A stretch of 64,000 nucleotides of DNA from Isoptericola dokdonensis DS-3. Its GTDB lineage: Bacteria; Actinomycetota; Actinomycetes; Actinomycetales; Cellulomonadaceae. Location: assembly GCF_001636295.1 (NCBI RefSeq), contig NZ_CP014209.1:3658001-3722000 (forward strand), written 5' to 3'. Made by a program: the position numbers and the translations under genes. This document shows positions 31,059 through 38,962 of the stretch, piece by piece; position 1 is the stretch's first letter; every line of letters starts with the position of its first letter. The notes beneath the pieces are model-generated. The model saw only the letters and a program-made list of their open reading frames with translations. It did no database searches and had not been told where the DNA came from.

Positions 31059-32380
31059 CAGGCCCCCTCGTCGCCGGTCGCGAGCATGCGCGTCCAGAGG
31101 CGGTCGAAGCCGGGGAGCGTCTTGGCGGTGGTGGCGACGTCCTCCACCTGGACGTCGGGCACGCGCAGGCCGATGATCGCGCCGGCGTGCGCCATGCGGT
31201 GGTCGGCGTACGTGCGGAAGGTCGCGCCGTGCAGGGGGCGCGGGGTGATGACCAGCCCGTCGCGGGTCTCCTCGCACCGCCCCCCGAGGCGCGTGATCTC
31301 GGTGGCGAGCGCCGCCAGCCGGTCGGTCTCGTGGCCCCGCAGGTGCGCGATGCCGCGCAGGCGGCTGGGGGAGTGGGCCAGCGCGGCGAGGGCCGCGAAG
31401 GCGGGGGCGAGCTCGCCCCCGGCGTGCAGGTCGACGTCGATCCCGTGGACCGCGCCGGTGCCCGTCACCGACAGGACGTCGCCGTCGAGCGACACGGTGC
31501 CGCCCATGCGCTCGAGCAGACCGGGGACCATCGCGCCGGGCTGGGTGGTCTCGGCGGGCCAGCCCGCGACCCGCACCGTGCCGCCGGAGACGAGCGCGGC
31601 GGCGAGGAACGGGGCGGCGTTCGACAGGTCGGGCTCGACGCGCACGTCGCGGGCGGCGATCGGACCGGGGGTGACCTCCCAGATGCCGTCGCGGGAGTCG
31701 TCGACCCGCACCCCCACGTCGCGCAGCGTCGCCACGGTCATCTCGATGTGCGGCAGGCTCGGCAGGGTGGCGCCGATGTGGCGCAGCATGAGCGGCCGGT
31801 CGAAGCGGGCGGCGGCCAGGAGCAGCGCGGAGACGAACTGCGACGAACCGGAGGCGTCGACGTCGACCGCGCCACCCGCCACGTGCCCACGACCGTGCAC
31901 GGTGAAGGGGAGGTGCGCGGGCAGCTCGGGACCGTCGCTGGACACGGTCACCCCGAGCGCGTGCAGGGCGGCCAGCACGGGCAGCATGGGGCGCACGCGG
32001 GCCTGCGGGTCGCCGTCGAACCGGACGGGGCCGTCGGCGAGCGCGGCGACCGGCGGCAGGAACCGCATGACGGTGCCCGCGAGGCCGCAGTCGATCTCGA
32101 CGCCGCCCGTGACCGGACCGGGCGTCACGTGCAGGGTGCTGGGGGCGTCGCCCTCGGTGATCGTCGCGCCGAGCGAGCGCAGGGCGGCGATCATGAGGTC
32201 GGCGTCGCGCGAGCGCAGGGCGCCCCGCAGCACGCCGGGGCCGTCGGCCAGCGCCGCCAGCACGAGCAGCCGGTTCGTCAGCGACTTGCTGCCCGGGATC
32301 TCGACCGTCGCATCCAGGGGGCCGCCCGCGAGTGGGGCGGGCCAGAGCGGGAGATCGGTCCGGGCAGGCGAGGTCGTCAT
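31058..32380 (-). CDS. aroA: 3-phosphoshikimate 1-carboxyvinyltransferase (EPSP synthase)
   Basis: A 440-residue enzyme of the shikimate pathway that joins phosphoenolpyruvate to shikimate-3-phosphate. Visible motifs: [19 protein letters not shown] at the N terminus, [50 protein letters not shown], and [14 protein letters not shown]. The ATG at 32380 gives the normal length; the longer frame upstream is a shadow of the DoxX gene. It heads the coupled aroA-rsgA-hisN set. Class I-like motif spacing. In M. tuberculosis aroA is also next to rsgA (Rv3227-Rv3228, from memory). Confidence 0.96.
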   Translation of the reverse strand: MTTSPARTDLPLWPAPLAGGPLDATVEIPGSKSLTNRLLVLAALADGPGVLRGALRSRDADLMIAALRSLGATITEGDAPSTLHVTPGPVTGGVEIDCGLAGTVMRFLPPVAALADGPVRFDGDPQARVRPMLPVLAALHALGVTVSSDGPELPAHLPFTVHGRGHVAGGAVDVDASGSSQFVSALLLAAARFDRPLMLRHIGATLPSLPHIEMTVATLRDVGVRVDDSRDGIWEVTPGPIAARDVRVEPDLSNAAPFLAAALVSGGTVRVAGWPAETTQPGAMVPGLLERMGGTVSLDGDVLSVTGTGAVHGIDVDLHAGGELAPAFAALAALAHSPSRLRGIAHLRGHETDRLAALATEITRLGGRCEETRDGLVITPRPLHGATFRTYADHRMAHAGAIIGLRVPDVQVEDVATTAKTLPGFDRLWTRMLATGDEGA

Positions 32381-32429
32381 GGCTCCGAGGGTAGTGGACC
32401 GGCCCCGCCGACCATGGGGCGGTCCGCCG

Positions 32430-33083
32430 TCACGAGAGCTTCGCGGCCGCCTTCTCGGCCGACGCCCGTGCCTGCGCGACGGCGTGCTTCGCGTCCTTCC
32501 CGGCGGACTTCGCCGCACGCCGCGCATCCTTCGCGACGTGCTTGGCATCCTTGGCCGCCGACTTCGCGGTCCGCTTCGCCGACGACGTGGCCACGTCGGC
32601 CCGCAGCCGGGTCCGCTCCGCCGCGTGCTCGATCGACCGGCTCGCCGCGGCCCGCTTCTGCCCGATCCGGTACGTGACCCCGGGACGGCCCTCGAGGTCG
32701 ATGCCGGCGATGACGGCGGCCCCCACGGATCCCAGGTTGCGGACGAACTTCGCCGTCCTCTCCTTGCGCTCGTCACCCTTGGCCGTGAACGGCTGGTTGA
32801 CGACGGCGAGCGGTGCGGTGAGCGCGGCGAGCGTCAGCGCGGCGGTGCGGGGTGCCCGCCCGACGGCGAGCAGCAGCCCGGCGACCACCGTGGCGGCGCC
32901 GTGCGCGCGGACCAGCAGGGAGACCTGCGTGTCGTCGAGCGGGTCGAGGCCGAGGGTGCGCGTCACCGTGTCGGCGCCCTGCCGGGCGGCGTCGGTGTGC
33001 TCGGTCGGTCGCAGCGCGGCCGACAGGCCGTCGTACACGAACGGGACGGCCAGCAGGGGGCGGGCAAGTCGTCGCAGCAGCAT
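32430..33083 (-). CDS. DoxX-family membrane protein with histone-H1-like Lys/Ala tail
   Basis: A 217-residue protein. Residues 1-130 are a DoxX-type membrane domain (four hydrophobic segments; motif [17 protein letters not shown] near the N terminus and [14 protein letters not shown] at its end). Residues 150-217 are a low-complexity Lys/Ala/Arg helix ([26 protein letters not shown]...) resembling the tail of histone H1 or actinobacterial HupB-like proteins. The tail should lie on the cytoplasmic side. DoxX proteins in some bacteria affect redox balance; the tail is additional. ATG at 33083. Upstream of aroA by 49 bp on the same strand; co-transcription is possible. Confidence 0.82.
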   Translation of the reverse strand: MLLRRLARPLLAVPFVYDGLSAALRPTEHTDAARQGADTVTRTLGLDPLDDTQVSLLVRAHGAATVVAGLLLAVGRAPRTAALTLAALTAPLAVVNQPFTAKGDERKERTAKFVRNLGSVGAAVIAGIDLEGRPGVTYRIGQKRAAASRSIEHAAERTRLRADVATSSAKRTAKSAAKDAKHVAKDARRAAKSAGKDAKHAVAQARASAEKAAAKLS

Positions 33084-33172
33084 GAGCCCCACTGTGGCAG
33101 AGCCGTCGCCCGGTTGCCCACCGGGAGCGCGCACGGGTCGACAGTCATGATCGGATCCGGTTCGATCTCCCC

Positions 33173-33556
33173 ATGACCGGACGTGCGGGTGTGGCGGGAC
33201 GGAGGCCGGGCCGGACGGCCACGGCGGCAGCGGCGGCCCTGGCGGTAGCGGCGATGCTGTCGGCGTGCGGGGCACAGGGACCGAGCGGCGCGGACGGCCC
33301 CGCGGACCTCACCGGGACGGTCGGCGCCGACGAGGCGGTCAACGGTGGTGGTCCGGCACTCGTGGACGCCTCCGACGTCTACTACGAAGGGCTGGCGCTC
33401 GACGACGGGGACGTGGTCGTCGTCGACGCGGACGACGCCGAGGTGGGCACGGACGCCCTGGTGGCGGGAGCGGCGGTCGAGGTGTGGGTCGGCGACGCCT
33501 GTGCCGAGTCGCAGCCGGTGCAGTGCGACGTGCTGGCGGTCCGCGTCCTGGGGTGA
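33173..33556 (+). CDS. Small acidic lipoprotein of unknown function
   Basis: A 127-residue protein with a basic, Ala-rich lipoprotein signal (lipobox LSAC, Cys32). The mature region is acidic with a compact β-sheet pattern (DLTGTVGADEAVNGG..., VVVVDADDAEVGTDALVAGAAVEVWVGDACAESQPVQCDVLAVRVLG) and two C-terminal Cys that may form a disulfide. Its shape is reminiscent of a small OB-like secreted domain but no family is recognised. The ATG start is divergent from the DoxX gene. Confidence 0.78.
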   Translation: MTGRAGVAGRRPGRTATAAAAALAVAAMLSACGAQGPSGADGPADLTGTVGADEAVNGGGPALVDASDVYYEGLALDDGDVVVVDADDAEVGTDALVAGAAVEVWVGDACAESQPVQCDVLAVRVLG

Positions 33557-33561
33557 GGGCC

Positions 33562-33702
33562 TCAGGTGGTGGGCAGCTCGTCCCAGTCGCGGTGGGACCG
33601 CGGGACGGGTCGTCGTCCGTGGCCGTCAAGGCGGACGGCGCGCACGAGGACGGTGGCGTAGGCGAGGGCGGTCAGGAGCACGAGGATCAGCAGCACGGTC
33701 AT
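33562..33702 (-). CDS. 46-residue single-pass membrane peptide
   Basis: This short gene encodes 46 residues: MTVLLILVLLTALAYATVLV forms a single transmembrane helix, followed by RAVRLDGHGRRPVPRSHRDWDELPTT as a charged tail. ATG start with GCTGCC upstream and no strong ribosome binding site. It is divergent from the GlxA-type regulator, with a perfect palindrome (33727-33748) between the two starts. The stop lies 6 nt from the stop of the convergent lipoprotein gene. Positive-inside rule predicts the C terminus in the cytoplasm. Function unknown; the codon usage looks like neighbouring genes, supporting a real gene. Confidence 0.6.
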   Translation of the reverse strand: MTVLLILVLLTALAYATVLVRAVRLDGHGRRPVPRSHRDWDELPTT

Positions 33703-33726
33703 GGCAGCAATTCTTCGACCGTGGCG

Positions 33727-33748
33727 ATCCTGCCACGAGTGGCAGGAT
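33727..33748. promoter_or_regulatory. Perfect 10-bp palindrome, putative operator between the membrane peptide and GlxA regulator
   Basis: ATCCTGCCAC-GA-GTGGCAGGAT is an exact inverted repeat with a 2-nt spacer, 24 bp before the start of the 46-residue peptide gene. A weaker copy, TGCCA-N5-TGGCA, lies at 33770-33784, just before the regulator gene. Two related palindromes between divergent genes suggest an autoregulated operator pair. Confidence 0.6.
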
Positions 33749-33769
33749 GGACATTGACCGTCGATTCTC

Positions 33770-33784
33770 TGCCAGGCCGTGGCA
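33770..33784. promoter_or_regulatory. Second TGCCA/TGGCA half-site pair upstream of the GlxA-type regulator
   Basis: TGCCA (33770-33774) and TGGCA (33780-33784) match the core of the perfect palindrome 26 bp upstream, with one extra base in the spacer. It lies 10 bp before the regulator's start codon, where bound protein would block transcription. Confidence 0.45.
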
Positions 33785-33794
33785 TCATGAGGCC

Positions 33795-34760
33795 ATGATC
33801 CGCAAGGTCGCCGCCGTCGTCGTCCCCGGCGTCGCTCCGTTCGAGCTCGGCATCGCCTACGAGGTGTTCGGGATCGACCGCAGCGCCACCGGTGGTCCCT
33901 CCTTCGACTTCACCCTCTGCACCCCCGACCCGGGCCCCGTCATGACCAAGGGCGGGTTCCCCGTGGTGGTCGACGCCGGCCTCGACGCCGCCGACGACGC
34001 CGACGTCCTCGTCGTCGTCGCCTACGACCTCCTCGACGCCGAGGACCGCGTCACCGTCCCGGCGGCCCTCCTCGACACCGTCCGCCGCGCCCACGAGCGC
34101 GGCGCCTGGATCCTGTCGCTGTGCACCGGCGCGTTCGTGCTCGGGGAGGCCGGGCTGCTCGACGGCCGCCGCTGCACCACCCACTGGATGTACACCGCAC
34201 GCCTCGCCGCCGCCGTCCCCACCGCCGACGTCGACCCCGACGTCCTCTACGTCCAGGACGGCAAGATCCTCACCAGCGCCGGGACCGCCGCCGGCATCGA
34301 CGCCGCCCTGCACCTGCTGCGCACCGAGCTCGGCGGGCAGATCACCCGGAACGTCGCCCGGCGGATGGTCGTCCCGCCGCAGCGCGACGGCGGGCAGGCG
34401 CAGTTCGTCGTCGACCCCGTGCCCGACGACGCCACCTCCCTGCGCGAGCTGCTCGACTGGATGCGGGCGCACCTCGCCGAACCCCACACCGTGCCCGCCC
34501 TCGCCCGCCGCGCCATGCTCTCCGAGCGCACCTTCGCCCGCCGCTTCCGCGCCGAGACCGGCACCACCCCCGCCGCCTGGCTCGTCCGCCAGCGCGTCGC
34601 CCGCGCCCAGGAGCTCATCGAGGGCACCACCGCGTCCGTCGACGAGATCGCCGACGCCGTCGGGTTCGGCAGCGCCGCCGTCCTGCGGCACCACTTCCAC
34701 CGCGTCCTGCGCACCAGCCCGACGACGTACCGGCGCCGCTTCGCCGACGTCGCCTCCTGA
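33795..34760 (+). CDS. GlxA-family transcriptional regulator (DJ-1/PfpI domain + AraC HTH)
   Basis: A 321-residue regulator. Residues 1-185 are a DJ-1/PfpI class I glutamine-amidotransferase-like domain with the nucleophile-elbow motif [18 protein letters not shown] (Cys110), thought to bind a ligand rather than catalyse. Residues 215-315 carry two AraC-type HTH motifs ([21 protein letters not shown] and [20 protein letters not shown]). The start ATG is at 33795; longer in-frame starts upstream run into the operator region. It is divergent from the 46-residue membrane peptide. Family members control amine, choline or sugar catabolism; the ligand here is unknown. Confidence 0.9.
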   Translation: MIRKVAAVVVPGVAPFELGIAYEVFGIDRSATGGPSFDFTLCTPDPGPVMTKGGFPVVVDAGLDAADDADVLVVVAYDLLDAEDRVTVPAALLDTVRRAHERGAWILSLCTGAFVLGEAGLLDGRRCTTHWMYTARLAAAVPTADVDPDVLYVQDGKILTSAGTAAGIDAALHLLRTELGGQITRNVARRMVVPPQRDGGQAQFVVDPVPDDATSLRELLDWMRAHLAEPHTVPALARRAMLSERTFARRFRAETGTTPAAWLVRQRVARAQELIEGTTASVDEIADAVGFGSAAVLRHHFHRVLRTSPTTYRRRFADVAS

Positions 34761-34788
34761 CCCCCGGGCGTCCCGCCGCCCGGCACCG

Positions 34789-34814
34789 GGAATGACAGGA
34801 CACCGCCGTCCGTT
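34789..34814 (+). promoter_or_regulatory. SigR-type (ECF12) promoter of sigR
   Basis: GGAAT (34789-34793) and GTT (34812-34814) are separated by exactly 18 nt, matching the SigR/SigH consensus GGGAAT-N18-GTT (34788 is also G). Transcription would start near 34820 with a roughly 130-nt leader to sigR, fitting the known positive autoregulation of these oxidative-stress sigma factors. Confidence 0.7.
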
Positions 34815-34939
34815 GACGCCAGACGTGACAGCCTGCCCGACGCGACCGACCGCCGCACCGACCGAGGTACCGCTCTTCGCCCTCGCCCCCGACGCCCTGG
34901 CGCCCTCCGCCCCCGCCCGCGCCGCCTGGCCGACAGGGC

Positions 34940-34945
34940 TAGGCT
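34940..34945 (+). promoter_or_regulatory. Second, vegetative-type -10 box close to the sigR start
   Basis: TAGGCT fits TAnnnT and ends 8 nt before the ATG at 34954 (5 nt before a GTG at 34951), so basal transcripts may be leaderless. This would give a constitutive promoter next to the SigR-dependent one. Confidence 0.45.
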
Positions 34946-34953
34946 CGACGGTG

Positions 34954-35616
34954 ATGAGCGACGACAGCGAGCGCACCCCCGCACAGGACCCCGAGGCCGA
35001 GATCGGCGAGGACACCGAGCGCGCACCCCAGCAGGAGAGCAGCGCCGAGCGTGCCGCGCGCTTCGAGACCGACGCCCTGCAGTACGTCGACCAGCTCTAC
35101 TCCGCGGCGCTGCGCATGACGCGCAACCCCACCGACGCCGAGGACCTCGTCCAGGAGACCTTCGCCAAGGCGTTCGCCGCGTTCCACCAGTACCGGCCCG
35201 GCACCAACCTCAAGGCCTGGCTGTACCGGATCCTCACGAACACCTTCATCAACTCGTACCGCAAGAAGCAGCGGCAGCCGCAGCAGTCCCAGACCGACGA
35301 CATCGAGGACTGGCAGATCGCGCGCGCCGCCACCCACACCTCGCAGGGCCTGCGCTCCGCCGAGGCGGAGGCGCTCGACCGCCTGCCCGACTCGGACGTC
35401 AAGCAGGCCCTCGCCGAGCTGCCCGAGGACCGGCGGATGGTCGTGTACTACGCCGACGTCGAAGGCTTCCCCTACAAGGAGATCGCGGAGATCATGGGAA
35501 CACCCATCGGGACGGTGATGTCCCGGCTGCACCGTGGCCGCCGGCAGCTGCGCGAGCTGCTCGCCGACTACGCCGCGGACCGTGGTCTCACCGCAGCACG
35601 TCAAGGAGAGTCATGA
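34954..35616 (+). CDS. sigR: ECF sigma factor SigR/SigH
   Basis: A 220-residue ECF12 sigma factor governing the thiol-oxidative stress response. Region 2 has [27 protein letters not shown] and [23 protein letters not shown]; region 4 has [48 protein letters not shown]. The N-terminal 40-residue acidic extension is common in actinobacterial SigR. Its last codons overlap rsrA (ATGA), the classic sigma/anti-sigma coupling. Start is ATG at 34954. A GGAAT-N18-GTT promoter upstream supports autoregulation. Confidence 0.95.
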   Translation: MSDDSERTPAQDPEAEIGEDTERAPQQESSAERAARFETDALQYVDQLYSAALRMTRNPTDAEDLVQETFAKAFAAFHQYRPGTNLKAWLYRILTNTFINSYRKKQRQPQQSQTDDIEDWQIARAATHTSQGLRSAEAEALDRLPDSDVKQALAELPEDRRMVVYYADVEGFPYKEIAEIMGTPIGTVMSRLHRGRRQLRELLADYAADRGLTAARQGES

Positions 35617-35894
35617 GCGGCGAGATCACCCCCATCCCGCACGAGCCGGCCGAGGGCGAGAGCGAGTGCGAGCACGCCCTCGTGCACCTCTACGAGTTCC
35701 TCGACTCCGAGATGACCGAGGCCGACGAGCACAGGATGCGCGCCCACGTGGCGCACTGCTCCCCGTGCCTCGCCGAGCTCAGCATCGAGGAGCTCGTCAA
35801 GAAGCTCGTCAAGCGCTCCTGCGCCGAACGAGCACCCGAAGGGCTCCTCGTGCGCATCCACCAGCAGATCACCGTCATGGCGATCGCGGACTGA
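35613..35894 (+). CDS. rsrA: Zinc-dependent, redox-sensing anti-sigma factor RsrA
   Basis: A 93-residue ZAS-domain anti-sigma factor. The zinc motif H-x3-C-x2-C reads HVAHCSPC; an upstream Cys (in [19 protein letters not shown]) completes the site. On thiol oxidation zinc is lost and SigR is released. Start overlaps the sigR stop by 4 nt. The motif spacing and size fit the 'mycothiol system anti-sigma-R factor' family. A terminator hairpin follows 10 nt downstream. Confidence 0.94.
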   Translation: MSGEITPIPHEPAEGESECEHALVHLYEFLDSEMTEADEHRMRAHVAHCSPCLAELSIEELVKKLVKRSCAERAPEGLLVRIHQQITVMAIAD

Positions 35895-35904
35895 CGCCAC
35901 CGAC

Positions 35905-35942
35905 GACGAAGGGCCGGACCCCGCAGGGTCCGGCCCTTCGTC
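35905..35942 (+). terminator. Terminator of the sigR-rsrA operon
   Basis: Perfect 17-bp arms (35905-35921 with 35926-35942) enclose a CGCA tetraloop, starting 10 nt after the rsrA stop codon. Confidence 0.85.
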
Positions 35943-35957
35943 ACGTCTTCATGCCGC

Positions 35958-36148
35958 GCCTCAGGCAGTTCCTTCGAACGCCTGAGGCTGCCGGTTCCGC
36001 GTCGGGCGAGTGCCTCCTTCGTCGGCCCTCACCCTCTGCTTCACCTCTGCCTCAGGCAGTTCCTTCGAACGCCTGAGGCTGCCGGTTCCGCGTCGGGCGA
36101 GTGCCTCCTTCGTCGGCCCTCACCCTCTGCTTCACCTCTGCCTCAGGC
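35958..36148. repeat. 91-bp tandem duplication containing a long hairpin, plus a 9-bp partial third copy
   Basis: Copy 1 (35958-36048) and copy 2 (36049-36139) appear identical across 91 bp; a third partial copy of the first bases (GCCTCAGGC, 36140-36148) includes the stop codon of bL37. Each full copy starts with a hairpin in which GCCTCAGGC pairs with GCCTGAGGC and inner GTTC pairs with GAAC around CTTC. The region fills the 200-bp gap between the sigR terminator and bL37. It lies immediately downstream of bL37, so the hairpins act as its terminator(s). Open frames reading through it are artefacts of the duplication. Confidence 0.85.
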
Positions 36149-36217
36149 GTTGGGACGCTTGCCGTGGTTGGCGGCCTTGCCCTTGCGGGCACGACGCTTG
36201 CTGCCGCGCTTGCTCAT
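36143..36217 (-). CDS. 50S ribosomal protein bL37
   Basis: A 24-residue, strongly basic protein with the sequence pattern MSKRG-KRRARKGKAANHGKRPNA, matching the actinobacteria-specific ribosomal protein bL37 first seen in mycobacterial 50S structures (same length and NHGKRPNA ending, as I recall it). The ATG has GAGGAG 8 nt upstream, a very strong ribosome binding site. It is divergent from the DUF4097 gene. Its 3' end overlaps the partial third copy of the 91-bp repeat. Too small for most gene finders. Confidence 0.93.
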   Translation of the reverse strand: MSKRGSKRRARKGKAANHGKRPNA

Positions 36218-36310
36218 GGCGGACTCCTCACGAGAAGGTGGGACGGGTGTCGACCCATGGTCCCACACCGGGACCGCAGCCTGGGAATCGCGGCACCACG
36301 GAGGTTTTCG

Positions 36311-37111
36311 ATGAGCACCGAGTCCTGGGCGGTCGCCGCCCCGCAGACGATCGACGTGGGGCCGGTGACGGCGGCGTCGGTCCGGCTCCAGGCCGGGCGG
36401 GTCGAGGTGGTCGCGGACGCCGACGGTCCGTCCGCCGTCCTCGAGATCCTGGAGGTGGGGGACAAGCCGCTCCAGGTGGTCCGGGAGGGCGGCCGGCTGC
36501 GCGTCGGCTACGAACGGTCCGTCGTCGAGGCTTTCGTCGCCCGCGTGCGCTCCCTCGGCGACTCCGAGCGCGCCGTCGTGCGGCTGCGGGTACCCGCCGG
36601 GGTCACGGTGGACGTCGGGACGACGCAGGCCGACATCGACGTCACCGGCACGCCCGGCACCGTCGTCAAGACCGTGACCGGCGCCGTGCGCACCGTGGGG
36701 ACCTCGGGCTCGCTGTACCTCAAGACCATCTCCGGCGACGCCGGCGTGGAGGCCCACGCGGGCGACGTGTCCGCCCAGACCGTCTCCGGGGCCCTGTCGG
36801 TCGGCGGCGCGCTCGGGCGCGTCAACGTCGCCAGCGTGTCCGCCGCGATCGCGGTCGCGGCCACGGGGTCGGTCCCGCTCGTGTCCGCCAAGACCGTGTC
36901 CGGCGACGTCGCCGTGCGCCTCGACGGCGGCACGCCCGTCAGCCTGAAGGTCCGTGGGGCGACCGGCCAGGCGGTGCTCGACGGCGCCGTCCTGGAGTCC
37001 CAGGGGCACACGCTGTCCGTCGACCACGCCGAGCCGCCCACCGACGGACGGCCCGTCGCCTACGTCACGGCGACCGTCACCTCGGCGCGGGTCGTCGTCT
37101 CCCGCGGCTGA
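36311..37111 (+). CDS. DUF4097-family β-solenoid protein
   Basis: A 266-residue cytosolic protein made almost wholly of short β-strand repeats ('...vktvtGaVrtvgtsGslylktiSGdagveahaGdvsaqtvSGalsvgGa...'), the signature of the DUF4097/'adhesin-like' right-handed β-helix family. The recurring 'SG' and 'TG' steps every 20 or so residues are visible from residue 115 on. No signal peptide or membrane helix is present. Start ATG with GGAGG 5 nt upstream. Function unknown; homologues are often annotated 'DUF4097 domain-containing'. A convergent terminator follows. Confidence 0.87.
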   Translation: MSTESWAVAAPQTIDVGPVTAASVRLQAGRVEVVADADGPSAVLEILEVGDKPLQVVREGGRLRVGYERSVVEAFVARVRSLGDSERAVVRLRVPAGVTVDVGTTQADIDVTGTPGTVVKTVTGAVRTVGTSGSLYLKTISGDAGVEAHAGDVSAQTVSGALSVGGALGRVNVASVSAAIAVAATGSVPLVSAKTVSGDVAVRLDGGTPVSLKVRGATGQAVLDGAVLESQGHTLSVDHAEPPTDGRPVAYVTATVTSARVVVSRG

Positions 37112-37120
37112 CGGCCCGAC

Positions 37121-37152
37121 CGCCCGCCGGGGGCGCACCCCGAGGGCGGGCG
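37121..37152. terminator. Terminator between the convergent DUF4097 and SGNH-like genes
   Basis: CGCCCGCC (37121-37128) pairs with GGCGGGCG (37145-37152) over 8 bp around a 16-nt loop, in the 46-bp gap between two convergent stop codons. Confidence 0.5.
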
Positions 37153-37157
37153 AGGTG

Positions 37158-37763
37158 TCACTCGCCCTCGGCGGGCACCCCGAGCCACGCGTGCCAGCCG
37201 GTGTGCAGCACCAGCCACGCCATGAGGCCGTACCCCGCCTGGCCGGGGTACGTGTCGCCGGTGGTCGCGAGGTCGGCCAGCCACTGCTCGTGCTGCGCCA
37301 GCGGGGTGTAGGTGTCCACGTACGGCACCCGGCGCCGGCTCGCGACGTCGGCGAAGGCGGCCGACAGCTCCGCGATGCGTCCGCCGTCCTCGGGGTGTCC
37401 GGGCGGCGGCCCGACGACGAACGTCGACAACCGACGGCTGTCGGCCATGTCGAGGATGTTCGCCAGGTTGAGCCGGGACCGCGCGACGGACAGGCCCGGG
37501 TCGAGGTCGTGCCGGCCCAGCGCGACGACGAGCCGGTTGTCGTGCGTGGACTCCGGCCCGAACCGGGAGTCGGTCTCCGCCGCCCAGCGGGCACCCAGCG
37601 CCGACGTGCCCTCCCCGGGCACGGCCAGCACGAACGTCATCGCGGGCCGGTCGAACCGGGTGCGCGCCAGCACCCTGCCGGTCCAGCCCAGCGCGCGGGC
37701 GTCGCCGACGCCCGCGCTGAGCTCGTCACCCACCACGCAGATACGCACCTGTCGGTCGGTCAC
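37158..37763 (-). CDS. SGNH/GDSL-like protein, apparently degenerate
   Basis: A 201-residue protein with an SGNH-hydrolase-like fold: block I VGDELSAGVGDARALGWTGRV, block III ALGRHDLDPG, and block V TGDTYPGQAGYGLMAWLV. In active GDSL enzymes block I reads GDS with the nucleophile Ser, block III has G-x-N-D, and block V has D-x-x-H. Here the nucleophile position is Glu (GDE), the block III Asn is His, and block V has Asp-Thr-Tyr-Pro in place of Asp-x-x-His-Pro. The change looks like a whole subfamily rather than a recent loss because the rest is intact. GTG start. The 198 bp upstream hold no recognisable gene. Confidence 0.72.
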   Translation of the reverse strand: MTDRQVRICVVGDELSAGVGDARALGWTGRVLARTRFDRPAMTFVLAVPGEGTSALGARWAAETDSRFGPESTHDNRLVVALGRHDLDPGLSVARSRLNLANILDMADSRRLSTFVVGPPPGHPEDGGRIAELSAAFADVASRRRVPYVDTYTPLAQHEQWLADLATTGDTYPGQAGYGLMAWLVLHTGWHAWLGVPAEGE

Positions 37764-37961
37764 GACCCGTCACCATCCCCTGCCCGTTGCTTCCTGCGCC
37801 GTCATTGTCGCCGGACCCGGCGCAGCACCGCATGATCCCACGCCGTCGCCGCCCGCGTCCTCGGGACGTGGGGAGGGACGAGCGGGGAGTTCGTGACGTT
37901 TCGGACAGGACGCGGTGAACGCGACGTCCCGGAACGGCCGGGCGGTGCGGCGCGGGCGGGC

Positions 37962-38885
37962 TCAGCGCAGGGTCGCGCCCCAGCGCACCTCGTGCGACTC
38001 GCCGGGGCCCAGGTGCACCAGGCGGTCCCCGGAGTTGAAGGCGTCCGCGTAGCAGCTCATCGGCTCGGCGGCGAGGCCGAACCGCTCGTGGCCGGCGATG
38101 TGGTCGGCCGAGCAGACCTGCCAGCAGTCCATCGAGGAGTCCATCCACACCGCGGCGGTGGAGCCGTCGGGACGCTCCAGCAGGCACCAGGACAGGCCGT
38201 CGGCGTCACGGACGGCTCCCACCCAGGCGTCGTCCAGGTCGAGGCCCTTCAGCGGCCGCGGGGCGCGCAGGTCGTGGTCCCCGGTGACGGGCTCGACGCC
38301 GGTCGGCAGCAGGCGGTCGTCGACCGTCACGTGCTCGGTGGCGTCGAGGCGGACGACGCAGTCGTCGAGGTCCGCGCCGCCGGTCGACAGCCACGGGTGG
38401 AACCCGACGCCGTAGGGAGCGCTCCCACCGGCCACGTTGGTCGTCCGGACGCGCACCTCCAGACCGTCCACGGCGTCCACCCGGTACGTCACGCGCGAGG
38501 TGAGCTGGAACGGCCACCCCTTCTGGGCGGGCAGGGCGAGCTCGAGGGTCACCCGGTCGGCGGCGGCCTCCACGAGCTCCCACCGGTACCAGCAGCCCAG
38601 GCCGTGCAGGGCGGTGCCACGGTCCGGCTCGTTCAGCGGCAGCTGGAACGTCTCGCCGTCCACCGTGTACCGGCCGTCGCGCAGCCGGTTCGGCCACGGC
38701 ACCAGCACCGCGGCGTTGTAGACGGGGGACGGCTCGTCGACGCCGAAGGGGACGAAGACGTCCACGTCACCGACGCGGTACTCGCGCACCATGGCGCCCA
38801 CCTCGGTGATCGTGGCGGTGTGCTCGCCGGCGGCGATCCGGTGCTGCGTACCGGACGGCGCGGCGGTCTCAAGGGTCGTGTTCAC
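37962..38885 (-). CDS. Aldose 1-epimerase family protein
   Basis: A 307-residue galactose-mutarotase-like protein (β-sandwich). The motifs NRLRDGRYTVDGETFQLPLNE, TALHGLG and SAPYGVGFHPWLS include the catalytic His region (GFHPWL) and substrate-binding His (ALHG). C-terminal residues CYADAFNSGDRLVHLGPGESHEVRW fit the catalytic Glu position (G-P-G-E). Likely interconverts anomers of a hexose. The GTG at 38885 is chosen because a TACCGT box ends exactly 6 nt upstream, predicting a leaderless mRNA; a GTG 6 nt earlier is possible. Divergent from the aldo/keto reductase. Confidence 0.88.
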   Translation of the reverse strand: MNTTLETAAPSGTQHRIAAGEHTATITEVGAMVREYRVGDVDVFVPFGVDEPSPVYNAAVLVPWPNRLRDGRYTVDGETFQLPLNEPDRGTALHGLGCWYRWELVEAAADRVTLELALPAQKGWPFQLTSRVTYRVDAVDGLEVRVRTTNVAGGSAPYGVGFHPWLSTGGADLDDCVVRLDATEHVTVDDRLLPTGVEPVTGDHDLRAPRPLKGLDLDDAWVGAVRDADGLSWCLLERPDGSTAAVWMDSSMDCWQVCSADHIAGHERFGLAAEPMSCYADAFNSGDRLVHLGPGESHEVRWGATLR

Positions 38886-38891
38886 CCTCAC

Positions 38892-38932
38892 ACGGTAGTC
38901 GGAGAGCCAGCCGGACGGGGTACGCGTACCGT
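38892..38932. promoter_or_regulatory. Divergent -10 boxes of the aldose-epimerase and aldo/keto-reductase genes
   Basis: The minus-strand box is TACCGT (38892-38897), 6 nt from the epimerase GTG, giving a leaderless transcript. The plus-strand box is also TACCGT (38927-38932), giving a roughly 24-nt leader with GGAGG before the aldo/keto reductase. The two promoters are only about 30 bp apart and may compete. Confidence 0.45.
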
Positions 38933-38962
38933 GTGGAGTCGACCCCACCTTGGAGGACACAG

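Noticed and set aside
36284..36306. Second SigR-type promoter before the DUF4097 gene (GGAAT...GTT)
   Set aside because: The spacing is 15 nt, not the 18-19 nt required.
36010..36310. Upstream open frames starting in the 91-bp repeat and running into DUF4097
   Set aside because: They begin within duplicated hairpin DNA and encode non-conserved sequence; ATG 36311 has a strong ribosome binding site.
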